From contig JBOZIK010000001.1 of assembly GCA_051453625.1 (NCBI GenBank), positions 211,844,915-211,880,972 on the forward strand: a DNA stretch of 36,058 nt, given 5' to 3'. Source of the stretch: Welwitschia mirabilis (Eukaryota; Gnetophyta; Gnetopsida; Welwitschiales). The translations under genes and the position numbers were made by a program. Shown here one piece after another: positions 21,815 to 32,202 of the stretch (its first letter is position 1; every line of letters starts with the position of its first letter). The notes below the pieces were generated by a model. That model was not told the DNA's origin. It saw only the letters and a program-made list of their open reading frames with translations, and made no database searches.

Positions 21815-22610
21815 TAGAGTTTTAATGTAAGGTTGGCTTCTTTCTAAGGTCTTTAAAAACAAAAGAAGAATTAAGAAGAATGGATTTTAAGATGAAATAC
21901 TAATGAGCTCTAAATCACAAAAGGCAAATATGATATCATAAGAGACAAAGAATTTAAATGAAAATTACTTAAATAGCATACTCTTTGAATTTATATAATA
22001 ACAACAGAAGCAATAATAATCTAGAAGGTATAACTTAAATTTTTTCATGGTTTTTCTACTTTATCAGCATTTAATTTATAATAAAATCACTCTTCTTTAT
22101 GTTTATAAATAATATTCACACTACATCTCTTTAAAATATTACTATCCATCTAGTGTTGTAGTATTAGAAATGCCTAATCACATAGTAAAAGAGCTAAATT
22201 AGTAAATGAAAATCATAACTATAGAACAAATCCCCTTACCAATAGTCATTAAGTAAACATTAAAATCGATATGACACCTACAAGTAAATTGTCAAATCAA
22301 ATGTAGCTTTAGTTATTAACAAGAAGACAAAAATATGTCAACCAATAGAAAGCAATTATGGAAGAGGATGTTGATCATAATTAACAATCATGCTTATGTA
22401 GAGAATGATAACAAAGAAATTGTAATGTAAGAGTGTCAAACATAAATGTCCTCTCCTTTAGAATTACTCTTACATAAACATTAATTCAATCTTAGTACTC
22501 TACCTTATATAAATATAATGATGACATATCTGAAGGAATTAAGACATTTTGGACAGAAACACAAAATTCATCATTGCCAAAATCATGTAAGAAGTTGTAT
22601 TCTCAAAAAA
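21815..22610 (+). pseudogene. Helitron RepHel 5' coding segment, truncated (copy 3)
   Basis: This matches 25066-25790 and the minus-strand 18700-17980. It follows an acceptor-like sequence (tctattctatag) and has an ATG at 21880 reading MDFKMKY. A block ALNHKRQ follows, equivalent to ALNHEWQRRYRERQRFYRK in the plus-strand full copy. A donor-like GTATAAC at 22028 is shared with the minus-strand copy. Further downstream are MSTNRKQLWKRM and INNHAYVEND, equivalent to NRKRLWERM and INNHDYKDKD. The match is lost at about 22610, before the Rep domain, so this is a 5' fragment only. The function of this N-terminal region is unknown; the basic composition could suit nucleic acid binding, which is speculation. 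Confidence 0.6.
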
Positions 22611-22619
22611 ATTATAAAA

Positions 22620-22960
22620 CCTATTATGTTTTAAAGTTTTTGCTTATATTTTTGTGCTCTCTATGTGCTTGCAGTTTCTAATGAATGATCAGTTTAAGAG
22701 TTTTAATCATTTAGTTGTAATAAACTCATAAAAGATTCATTTGTTAATAGAAGAAGTTTTAAATCTAGCATAGAAGGCATTGGTGTATCTAGTGATGGGG
22801 ACCATAAAAACTAAGAGTTATGTTTTCATATTTCAGACATATAAGCATAAGATGGCTTATAAGACTGATAAGTACTTGCAGAAGGAAGTGGAGCATGCTG
22901 AAAAGGAGGCTTTTGCAACTTCACAAAGATAACAAAAATTAAAATATTCTACTTTGAAGA
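22620..22960 (+). other. Exon-like sequence of unknown origin after Helitron copy 3
   Basis: Two acceptor-like sequences, tatgtgcttgcag (ending about 22674) and ttttcatatttcag (about 22836), are each followed by denser coding-like sequence. The second opens a frame YKHKMAYKTDKYLQKEVEHA, then EKEAFATSQR and a stop at about 22930. Codon composition is less AT-biased than the surroundings. I do not recognise the protein. It has no counterpart in the other Helitron copies, so it could be a host gene fragment captured by the element or simply the insertion neighbour. The first exon-like part contains stops. Confidence 0.35.
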
Positions 22961-23863
22961 TATTTGTTTTAGTTTTTCTTTACTTTTAAATTTTATTATT
23001 TCTCTTAATTAAAATGATAAGTTATATGATATAGGATTATTCATAATAAGTTTTTGTTTTGGTTTGAAGTTTCCTTTCTATTACAAAGCACAAGATAGTT
23101 TTATGTTTGAAAGTAATCTTTAAGTTCAATGCTATATATATGAAATGTTATTTTAGGATTAGAAAACTAAAAAGTATGATAATGTTATGATGACTAGCTT
23201 ATAAATAGTACATTAAATAAAATTAAAAAAAATGAAAATAAGGAAATATATTAATCATAGTATATTAAATGAAATAGTTACAAAAAGCAATAAAATAATA
23301 ATTATATAACCCTAGTTTAGCTACTAAGTATATCATTAAATAAATAAGAAAAGAATACAAAAAAATATTATTAAATATAGTGGTTACAAGGAAAAAAAAG
23401 CATTTACGATAACACTTATAGCATGATGAGTTTCCACAAAGTAAGGAATTGCATCTCAAATAATAATATTGTAAAATATTCTTCTTTAGTGTTCTACTAC
23501 AAAACACATAATTTTGATTTTTAAAATTAAAGTAAAAATTTCCCTTTAGCTACCTCTTAAATAAATAACTTAACGTGATAAATAGTTTTTTAAAATAAAT
23601 GTTCCTTAAAAGATTCATAATTTTTTATTAAATAAATTAGAATGTTAATAATTAATCAACTTACTAATTGCATTGTGTAGTCCACCAAGTTATAGAAAAG
23701 AAAATTTTTACTTTAAGCAGTATGAGATGTTTAAAACATATTGCTTAGGAAAAAATTCTAAATCCTCTACCTACTAAAATTTCTAAGAACTATAAAATTT
23801 AGCTATTTTTAATCTTTTAAATGACTAGTAAGAAAAAAATCTAGTAGATAATTAATTTTTATT

Positions 23864-23890
23864 TTATTTATTTATTTATTTATTTATTTT
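23864..23890 (+). repeat. (TTTA)n microsatellite
   Basis: About six tandem TTTA units. Confidence 0.85.
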
Positions 23891-23926
23891 AAAAAAAGTA
23901 AAGTTGCTATGAAGATTTTGTTATGT

Positions 23927-23986
23927 AGAAGTGGAATTTGCTTTGAAGAAGTGGAATTCACTCTTAAGAAGTGGAATTATCTCCCT
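23927..23986 (+). repeat. 20 bp tandem repeat, three units
   Basis: Units begin at 23927, 23947 and 23967, each starting agaagtggaatt followed by a variable eight bases with a CT in the middle. The period is exactly 20 bp. Confidence 0.8.
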
Positions 23987-25060
23987 CTAAAGATATGCTT
24001 ATTTTTCTAATTCATTCTATTCTTCTATATTTTGATAATAAAAACTAAAATGTTCTACGTTCAAATCATTATAGATAATTTATTTAATTATTGTGTTCAC
24101 TTCAAGAATTTAAAAAATATTTCAATACAGATTTAAACTCTTAAGATTTTTAATTTAAAATTTATTTTTAAAATTAACATTTATTTTCTTTTGGCGATTT
24201 TTACATGAATAATAAGAAAAACTCAAAAATAAATGTAAAATCTTATTTTTTATGGTGACCAGAAAAAAATCCAATAAAGAGAATAATATTGATAATACAA
24301 ATAATAATTAAGTTTTTTAAAAGATTTATAACATTTATGTAGTATTAGTTTAATTTGAATTAAATTATTTTTTTAATTAATACTTAGATTTATTATGTTG
24401 CATTTTTTAGAAGCTTTCATTTGGTTTTAAATATGATACATAGAAGAACTTAAAAAATAAATGAAGAACATATAATAGAAAAAAGAAAAATAATAATTTC
24501 TAAATTAATTATGTCCTGTAAATTTATTTCTATTTTATATTAATTTTTTAAACTATATGTTTTTTAACAATTAAGTTTTTCTAAAAGAAATTTGCTAAAA
24601 ATATCTTCATATGTTAGATTAGATTTTGTTTTTCTTTATGTTAAACTTTTTAATGTTAAGTCTTTTAAATTAATTTTTGTAGATTAGGTTTATTTGTTAA
24701 ATGATTATTATTTTAAAATTTGGTTTTTCATGCTTTTTAATAAAATTAAGTATTTTAAATTATTTTTTAAATAGTTATTTTTAAATTGAGTTTAATTTTT
24801 AAAGGTTAGTGTCTTAGATTAAGTTTTCTTTTCTTTATATTAAACTTTTTTAAATTAATTTTTTTAAATTTTATTTCTTAACTCACATTTATTTTTTAAT
24901 CCACCTCTTGTTAATTAAGTTTTTCATAAAATAAGTTTTTTACGAAATTAATTTTTTTAATTTAAATTTTTTAACAAGTATTTTTAAATTAGGTTTTTAT
25001 AAAAATGACTTTTTAAAATTATGTTTTTCTTCTTTGACATAGGTTTCTTCTTTTCATTTC

Positions 25061-26880
25061 TGTAGAATGGGTTCTAAGATGGGACACTAATAAGCACTTA
25101 ATCATGAATGGCAAAGAAGATATCGTGAAAGGCAAAGATTTTATAGGAAAACTTCTAACTTAGTAAACTCTTTAAACATATGTGTTGATAACAGTGACAA
25201 TAATAATTAAGAAGTTATGAGGTAAATTTGTTTATAGTTTCACTACTTTATCGAAGCTATAGTTGTAACAAAATCACTCTTTTTTATGTTCATAATAACA
25301 TGAAAATGCAGCTCTTTAATAGCACTACATCTTCTTATATTAAAGTATAGCACTTAGTTAATCATATAGTACAAGAACTCAATCAATAAATGGGAGACAT
25401 ACCTATAGAAATAACCCCATTAATAGGATTTAATAAGTAGTTAGTAAACAATGGTATGACATCTACAAGTTACATTTCTAACACATAGAGTCCTTTATCA
25501 TTAACAAGAAGATAAGAAAATGTAAGGTAACAGAAAGAGACTATGGGAGAGGATGTTTACTATAATAAATAATCATGATTATAAAGATAAAGATGAAAAA
25601 TGAGCTATAATACAATATTATGAAACTCCAATTCCATATCCTTTATAAGAACTATTAAGTAAACATTAGATCATCCTGCGTATCCTAACTTACATAAACA
25701 TAATGGTGATATATCTAAATGAAGTAAGATATTTTAAAAAGAAATATGAGTATTTACACAACTAATATCATGCACAATTTGTACTAAGATGTATTAATAT
25801 TTAGAGTTAGTACAAGATAGACACGGTCCTACCTATAAATAATGTTAATATGGAAAAAAAGAAAGGTATCATAGTAGTTGATGAAGAAATTAAACATTCT
25901 TCTACTCTAAACAACATGGATCTAGGGCCTTAGCCATTTTTTTATCCCATGTTATGTAGGTTGAAGATATGCTTATTTCAAGGATAAATCCATTACTTCA
26001 ACAACAAGATTTTAACAAGATGTATCAAATATTATTATCAACTACCCATTATTATTTTAAAGAGAAGAGATCAAATTAGTATAAAATATAATTTTATTAT
26101 TAATAAGATGTGATTTTATCATGTCTCGTGATTTAAGAACAAGAATGATCCTTTCTATCAAGATGTTAAGATAGGTATCCATACTGTAGATGATATGAGT
26201 GATGATGAAGATGTTAATGTATTTTATATGCTTTAAGACATTAATCTTAGTAAAGAGTAAGAGGAAATCAAGCTACATTTTAATGGTCCAATTCTAGAAA
26301 TATAAGGATTTAACATTGTTTAACAAACATCCTCAATTATCACATGATGTTTTAGACTTGAAAGAAAACTTGATGCTATCAAGAACTAGTTGCAAGTCTC
26401 ATATAAAAATCCCTAAACAAGTGCTTAATGGACATTACTAGAAGAATTATTTATTAATAAGTTTAACATTATAATTATTCTACCAATTCCATTTCCATCA
26501 TTATTTCCTACAGGTAAGTGTGATATTCTCACTTGAAGAGCTAAGGATGTTAAGCTATATGAGTTTTAATGCATCTTTTAAGATACAAAGATGGAAGATT
26601 TGGTCATAATCTAAGATTTTAGAAAGTACTTTTCATTTGTTTAATTCTTTAATGAATTTAATGAAAGAAATTTTAAACCCTTCACAAATAATTTTCCATT
26701 TTAGATATTATATGTTTAATGTGATTATGAGACATAAGGTAATTATGTCTATAACAATATTATTCAAAATGAATATAGTCAATGCCACAATTACATTAGA
26801 AAAATTACATGAATAAATAAATAATTATGAATTATTAGATATGGTTTCTTATCTTAGAACTCCTACAATATTCTTCACTT
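25061..26880 (+). pseudogene. Helitron RepHel N-terminal region (copy 4, most complete)
   Basis: It begins after an acceptor-like ttttcatttctgtag with ATG at 25067 (MGSKMGH), then ALNHEWQRRYRERQRFYRK. A donor-like GTAAAT lies at 25222. Later blocks are NRKRLWERM with INNHDYKDKDEK (about 25530-25600), a LNNMDLGP and ISRINPL-type region (about 25910-26000) matching VEEMLISRINPLLQ in copy 1, INKFN...FPSLFPTGKCD (about 26455-26525), equivalent to the EFNTEGYI..FP.LFPTG block of Helitron proteins, and a degraded DGRFG.NPRF block (about 26590). Stops occur throughout. It precedes the Rep nuclease in the same transcript direction. Confidence 0.7.
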
Positions 26881-28010
26881 TAAGTGTTGCAAATTTATAT
26901 TAGCCTGATCTACATGATATCATGCCTAGTAAATAATCATAGCACCCATTTGAAGCTATATGATGATGATTACAAAACATCATTGAAAACCCACACATTA
27001 TCTCGTAGTACATGTACAATCGTCAAAAATAATTTAGAGAGGTAATTTTAATAAAGGAATTTAATGTTGTAGACTGCTAAACAAGATTTGAGTGGCAAAA
27101 TAGAGGTTTTCCAAATGAATATGGGTTTCTATGGATAAAAGGAGCTTCCAACATGGATTAACATAATTGAATTGATAAGACTATAGTGAAAATGCTAAGA
27201 GATTTTTTTTTAATCTATTTCACATGCATAAAATGATAGATTTAATAAGTGTGATAAACTTAATATTATAAGTAGTAGTTGTATCTTCTTTATTTCATGT
27301 TTAGATAATCATATTATGTTATCTTTTATAATAATTTTTACTTTTGTGGGCTTTAAGAAGAAAAATTGATCTTCATCCATGTCAATTGCAAAAACAAGAT
27401 GTCAAACATATGCAACTAAAGCAAGATTACACAACCTTATTAAATAGTTTTCATAGACATACAATTTATAAGACAAGAGCATGTTTGAGAAGATAAAAAG
27501 ATTGATAAATGTACAGGTCTCTAGATACTACACTTTTAACATCATAAATATCTTTAAAATATAGATACTAATGGTTATTAATTCATATAGATATGACATT
27601 CTATGGGAGTTGCAAGCTTATAATTATAGGTTGTATATAAATGAAAATAATGAGAAGAAGTATGAGACAAGAAGAAATGATGATAGTTTAAATTTTCATA
27701 ATAGAATAATTCTACAAAAATGATAAGAAAATATCGATTTCCAACTTATCCTTAATAAATATGTTATTATATAGTATATTTTAAAATATGCCTTAAAGTC
27801 ATAAAATAAATCAAAGTTATATTTCAACATGTTGATGGAAATATAATGAGATAGAGATCCCCATAAGCCTGTTATTTCTATTACAAAACATTAATAATGA
27901 ACACTATAGTAGATCATGATATTACAGCTATGAAAACATGCCACATGTTATAGTAACTTCCTTTGATTAAAAGTAGTAGGGTATTTATACCACTAAATGT
28001 ATCTAAATAG
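26820..28010 (+). pseudogene. Helitron Rep nuclease domain (copy 4)
   Basis: Rep nicks and joins single DNA strands for rolling-circle transposition. In order: YELLDMVSYLRTPTIFFTLS then YWPDLHDIMP (26826-26930), IENPHI...YMYNR (about 26980), the HUH position at 27101-27140 reading RGFPNEYGFLWIKGAS, where both histidines are replaced (N and Y), DYTTLLNSFHRHT-like and TRACLRR remnants (about 27430-27500), RRNDDSLNFHNR (about 27665-27710), YVII.YILKYALK (about 27755-27800) with both active-site tyrosine positions kept, and DHDI.AMKTCHML (about 27910-27950) before LLK/IKSSRVF. Helitron_like_N and the Y2 region are recognisable. Loss of the HUH histidines and many stops make it inactive. Confidence 0.8.
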
Positions 28011-28089
28011 GTCATAAAAAAATGAGACAAAACCATGTTATAGATGAAAAACATGTGTATACCACATTGGTAAATCAGTATCCAAATAG

Positions 28090-29270
28090 ATCACTGGTAG
28101 CATCCACTAAAATCACAGCATACAACATAAGTATTATTATGGTGCTAGCACCCATTAGAGTCATAGCATACAACATCAAGTGGATGGCAATATTTTAATA
28201 ATTAGGTCTTAATATTGGTAACTAAAAGCCGACTTCATCAAAATAGTGCTACATCTTCAAGAATAGCTTAAAAATGTCAAGTACATTATTTTTGAGAATA
28301 TGATCTTTATAGGGGATATGATGTTATTTAATATTAATAAAAATCTTAAAGAGATATTTTTATCTCACCAACACATTATTTTTGATGGAATGTATATGAT
28401 ATTAATTAGTGATCTTGCTCAATTACCTCTAGTGAAGGATTGTTCACTATATAATGGTAGTAAGGAAATGAAGGTAGTATGTAGATCATTTAATACAATT
28501 GTTGTATTAGATGCAAGCCATAGAGAAAAAGGTAATTATTTAAATTAATAAATATTTCAAAATGTATTAATAAATATAAGAGATAATAAAGATTTAAATT
28601 ATTATTATGAATTTATAATGATGAGGTTTGAACGTCCTTCTACATCCAATGGAATGGATGATTTCCAAGATTTAGTTCATCTATTTTTCATGAATGATAT
28701 GGCTTCCTCTCATAACAAAACATGGCTACTTTAAATGCAATCATCCATTTCATGATGCATAGTAGATAATAAACGAGATTCAATTAGATATGATGATGCT
28801 AAAGGTGAATTGAAAATAGAACTTCTTCTTTTTGAAGGAGATAGGATCATGTTGACTATGAACATATGGCCTAAAGCTAAAGTGGTAAACAGTCTATCAG
28901 TGTTATTAAATAAATGATTTATTAACCAAAAGAGAATCCACCTAACCTTCCCACCTAGGTCATGATTGACTTTGATACCTACACTGGAGTTTCATGTAAT
29001 AAATCAAGTTGAAAAATAGTCCATCATTTCATTCTCTCGAGATCAAGTAAAATTTTCTTTGGCATTAACAATCTGTAAATAATACAAGATGACCTCAATA
29101 AAGCATGTATAAACATTGGTTCTAAGGAAATGCTAGAATTGAATTTTGTGGCCCTTTCTTGACTAAAGTCCATAGAATCATTAAAAATATTACATTCCTT
29201 CTTTAAAAAAAGATACAAAAAATTATCCAAGGGTTCTAACTTAGAGAAGTGGATTAAGGAAGAGAAATAT
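28090..29270 (+). pseudogene. Helitron PIF1-like helicase domain (copy 4)
   Basis: PIF1-family helicases unwind DNA during Helitron transposition. Visible parts: VLAPIRVIAYNIKWMAIF (motif Ia, about 28140-28195), an open stretch 28300-28548 with SHQHIIFDGMYMILISDLAQ, where the family has FGG...VGDLAQLPPV, then LPLV and a conserved SF...VVLD.SHR segment; and near 29080-29240 KACINIGSKEML, NFVALS, LKSIESL, the last helicase motifs. The Walker A loop (GxxGxGKS) is not visible and the Walker B DE is degraded. Motif Ia is partly duplicated just upstream. Stops separate most blocks. The match to PIF1-type Helitron helicases is clear despite decay. Confidence 0.8.
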
Positions 29271-29850
29271 TTAGCAAGCTTAGAAGTCTAGAATACATTG
29301 TCTTTGTAATAATTTGATAATTCATGTATGATGTACATTTGTATTAAGTGACATAAAATAAATTATTATTTATCTCTTGCAATTAAATATTACTAATTTA
29401 TCTATGATACTTGCCTATATTATTTTTTATTACTTCATTGTAATACTTAAATGCCTATGTTATTTTTTATTAGCTTCATTGTAATAAGNNNNNNNNNNNN
29501 NNNNNNNNNNNNNNNNNNNNNNNNNNNNNNNNNNNNNNNNNNNNNNNNNNNNNNNNNNNNNNNNNNNNNNNNNNNNNNNNNNNNNNNNTAATAAAGTAAT
29601 AGTTGACCTCTCTATAAACTTTATGAGCACTTCCTTTACTAAGTTATGATATTTTTCTTATTTATGCATTTTTATGTTTAAATATAAAAAATAGTTATCA
29701 TTAAATACTTAAATTGTTACCAATTATTTTCTACATTAAAATTATGTGTTTGAATAGCATGTTTAATATAAATGATTACAAATAATGATTAAGGCATTTC
29801 CATAACTGCCTTACTAAGTAAAGTAACTATGATTAATGAAATTAATTTCA
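29271..29850 (+). mobile_element. Helitron 3' flanking sequence
   Basis: It matches the complement of 2640-3059 ('tattaagtgacataaaataaa', 'gcctatattattttttatta', 'gattacaaataatgattaa' with substitutions), interrupted by a 101-base gap. No clear CTRR-hairpin terminus was identified. Confidence 0.5.
29488..29588. other. Assembly gap (N)
   Basis: 101 undetermined bases in the Helitron 3' flank. Confidence 0.99.
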
Positions 29851-30180
29851 TAAGATACTTAATGGTTAATGTACTTATAACTAATAATAAATGGCAGATG
29901 ACCATTAGCTTAGATATATATTTCATATACAACTAATATTCAACCAAGAGATAGTAATCTGTATTGCATTTCGAATAAGGATACAAGCATTACACTAAAT
30001 ACATTTCAGCTATGCATTAGTATTCACTATAACTACATTCAAAAATAACTTTACCTTCAGTCAACATTGATATTTATCATTTGATTAATGTTGATCATTC
30101 ACCAAAATTCAATACCTAATTCTTGGCCAAAATTTTCTTACTATCAGCCAAAATTTCCCTATAAAATTTTAGCTAATAAT
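29851..30180. other. AT-rich sequence, no gene
   Basis: No coding motif is seen. Local inverted words (tcaacattgat / attaatgttgatc) occur near 30060-30100. Confidence 0.4.
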
Positions 30181-30425
30181 AAGGCATTGACTTTTTTTAA
30201 ATGGTTAAAATTCACCAAAAAATAAAAGTTAATGTTTACTAAAGATAAAGTTAATTTTATATATGGTTATAGTTAATACCAATGTGTCAGTTAAATGTGT
30301 TTAGGTTAATGCTTCTACCCTCATCCAAAAGTTAGTAGACATTGATATCTATTATCCAAATATTAGATGTATATAAAATATATATCTAATCTAGTTATAA
30401 TGCCATAATGAATCTTGCAAGGAAT
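30181..30425 (+). repeat. Dispersed repeat with AT hairpin (copy 2)
   Basis: A second copy of the 2300-2525 repeat in the same orientation. The hairpin at 30361-30390 pairs attagatgtatat with atatatatctaat around a three-base loop, one mismatch in 13. The preceding 'aaaagttagtagacattgata' and following 'ttgcaag' are shared with copy 1 with substitutions. Confidence 0.5.
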
Positions 30426-32090
30426 GGATTTCATGGCTTTCTTATCGATATTTTTCTGAAATAAAATTAATAGTGAAAAATTTCATAACTTTATAATGCT
30501 ATAATAATAACATTCAAACAAATTGAAAAAAGAACCTCAAAATCTCTAACATACTAATGTTGACTTTAAAAGTTATCTTTCATTGTGATGTTACTCCTTT
30601 ATAAATAGCATTGGACTAAAAATTTCTGATTGATCTTATAGTGGAGAAGATAATTTGTTTATCTATTTTTCTTCTTAAACAAATGAAACACTTCTCTTCT
30701 TAAACGTATAAAACATAGAAATTATTAGTATAAGTCTTGCTAGATATGTTTATGACATGACATGCTATGCTATTGTAACTTAATGTTTTGATTGACAATT
30801 AACTTGATAATAATTCTAACCTTCCCACTAGAATCAATGTCCATCACATAAGAGAAAATACCTTATTTACCATTCTAAATAAAGATAATAATATGTCATC
30901 AAAAAAAAACATGAAAATAAACATGTTTTTTGATGCTGGTCAATGTCATTTCATAGAAAATAAATAGAAATTCAATGAATTTGATGTTTAAATGTGGTTA
31001 TTAATTGATGAAATTTAGTGCAAGTGTGTCAAAAAGTATTTAAAGGAAGTGAAATAGTCTTACTACAACATATATACTTCACTTTCTACAACTTCTTTGA
31101 AAGTGTAAAAGAGAGGATGAAGGCTACACATAAGTGATGCAATAAAACAGTGAATGTTAGAAAGGAAATGGTGAAGTTTTTAGATGGAGTAAGAGGTTTC
31201 TAAGATTTTGGATATTGTTGTGTCATTTCTTCTTCCAAATTCTTTAATCAACTATGAACTCTTGTAGCTTCTTCACAAAAGCCATCAAAATTTTATTAAG
31301 ATAAGGAGGTCTATCTTTATTACAAACCCACATATTTCATTCATCATTTCACATTATTGCTTGAGAGAATAAATATATACATGTTAAACACACACGAGAA
31401 TTCAAAAACATAGGATTGAAATTAGTGTAATAGAGTAATTATTATCCTATTATGAGAGAGGAATGACATAAGTCTAAGGAGGGATATTTCTATAATGCAT
31501 GTATTTGTAATTATTCATCAACATTTAAAAACATAAGCAAAATGAAGACAATGAACTAGAAGAAGAATAAGAATTCATGAAGCATCATTAGCAAAATTAC
31601 TAATGCCTCTACATTGAAACATCTATAGAATTTAAAAAATAAAAACATTTAATTACACATAAAACTCTAACCTAGATGAACATGGTAAATTGGTAATTCA
31701 TGGTAAAACTAAAGAATGCCTAGTACACAAGGCTAGAGAATAAAATAAAAGCAAAATAAATTAGGGAAAGAAGTGTAGATCATAAATCACTGAACCAAAT
31801 CAAGAAAATAAGATAAATTAATATCTTAGAAATTGTATTGTCAAAATACTTGAAACATTTTACTGATCTTAATCAAGCATGAGAAAATGGACTAAGAATC
31901 ATAGATCATAAATACTTAGTTTTAATGGACTCTCGAAAAGATCTAAAGGGCTTAAAAGAGAAATAATAGATACTATAATAAAAGAAAAGAGAATATAAAA
32001 CTCCATACATAAAATTCCAAAAAAAAATAGTAGCATCTTAAATTCATAACTAAGTTGCAAAATGCACAGATTTAGAAAAACATAATCGAT
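30426..32090. other. AT-rich sequence, no gene
   Basis: No element or coding motif is recognised on either strand. Composition is similar to the rest of the window. Confidence 0.4.
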
Positions 32091-32092
<2 letters not shown>

Positions 32093-32172
<80 letters not shown>

Positions 32173-32202
32173 ACACACCCACACATACACACACACACAC
32201 AT
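32093..32202 (+). repeat. (AC)n microsatellite
   Basis: About 110 bp of AC repeat with a few C and T interruptions near 32171-32186. An apparent minus-strand Cys-Val frame through it is an artefact. Confidence 0.97.

Larger units (their letters stand above)
22961..25060. other. Low-complexity AT-rich stretch
   Basis: No gene is supported. The sequence is dominated by A/T runs and, from about 24360 to 25030, loosely iterated 'taaattaggttttt'-like units. It contains a (TTTA)n tract and a 20 bp triplicate, listed separately. Confidence 0.5.

Noticed and set aside
23265-23507. 80-codon minus-strand frame rich in Cys, Tyr and Phe
   Set aside because: It sits in low-complexity AT-rich DNA, with no known motif and composition expected by chance.
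29024-29230. 68-codon minus-strand frame
   Set aside because: It is antisense to the helicase tail (KACINIGSKEM...VALS) on the plus strand.
31899-32198. 99-codon minus-strand frame rich in Cys-Val
   Set aside because: It is produced by the (AC)n microsatellite.
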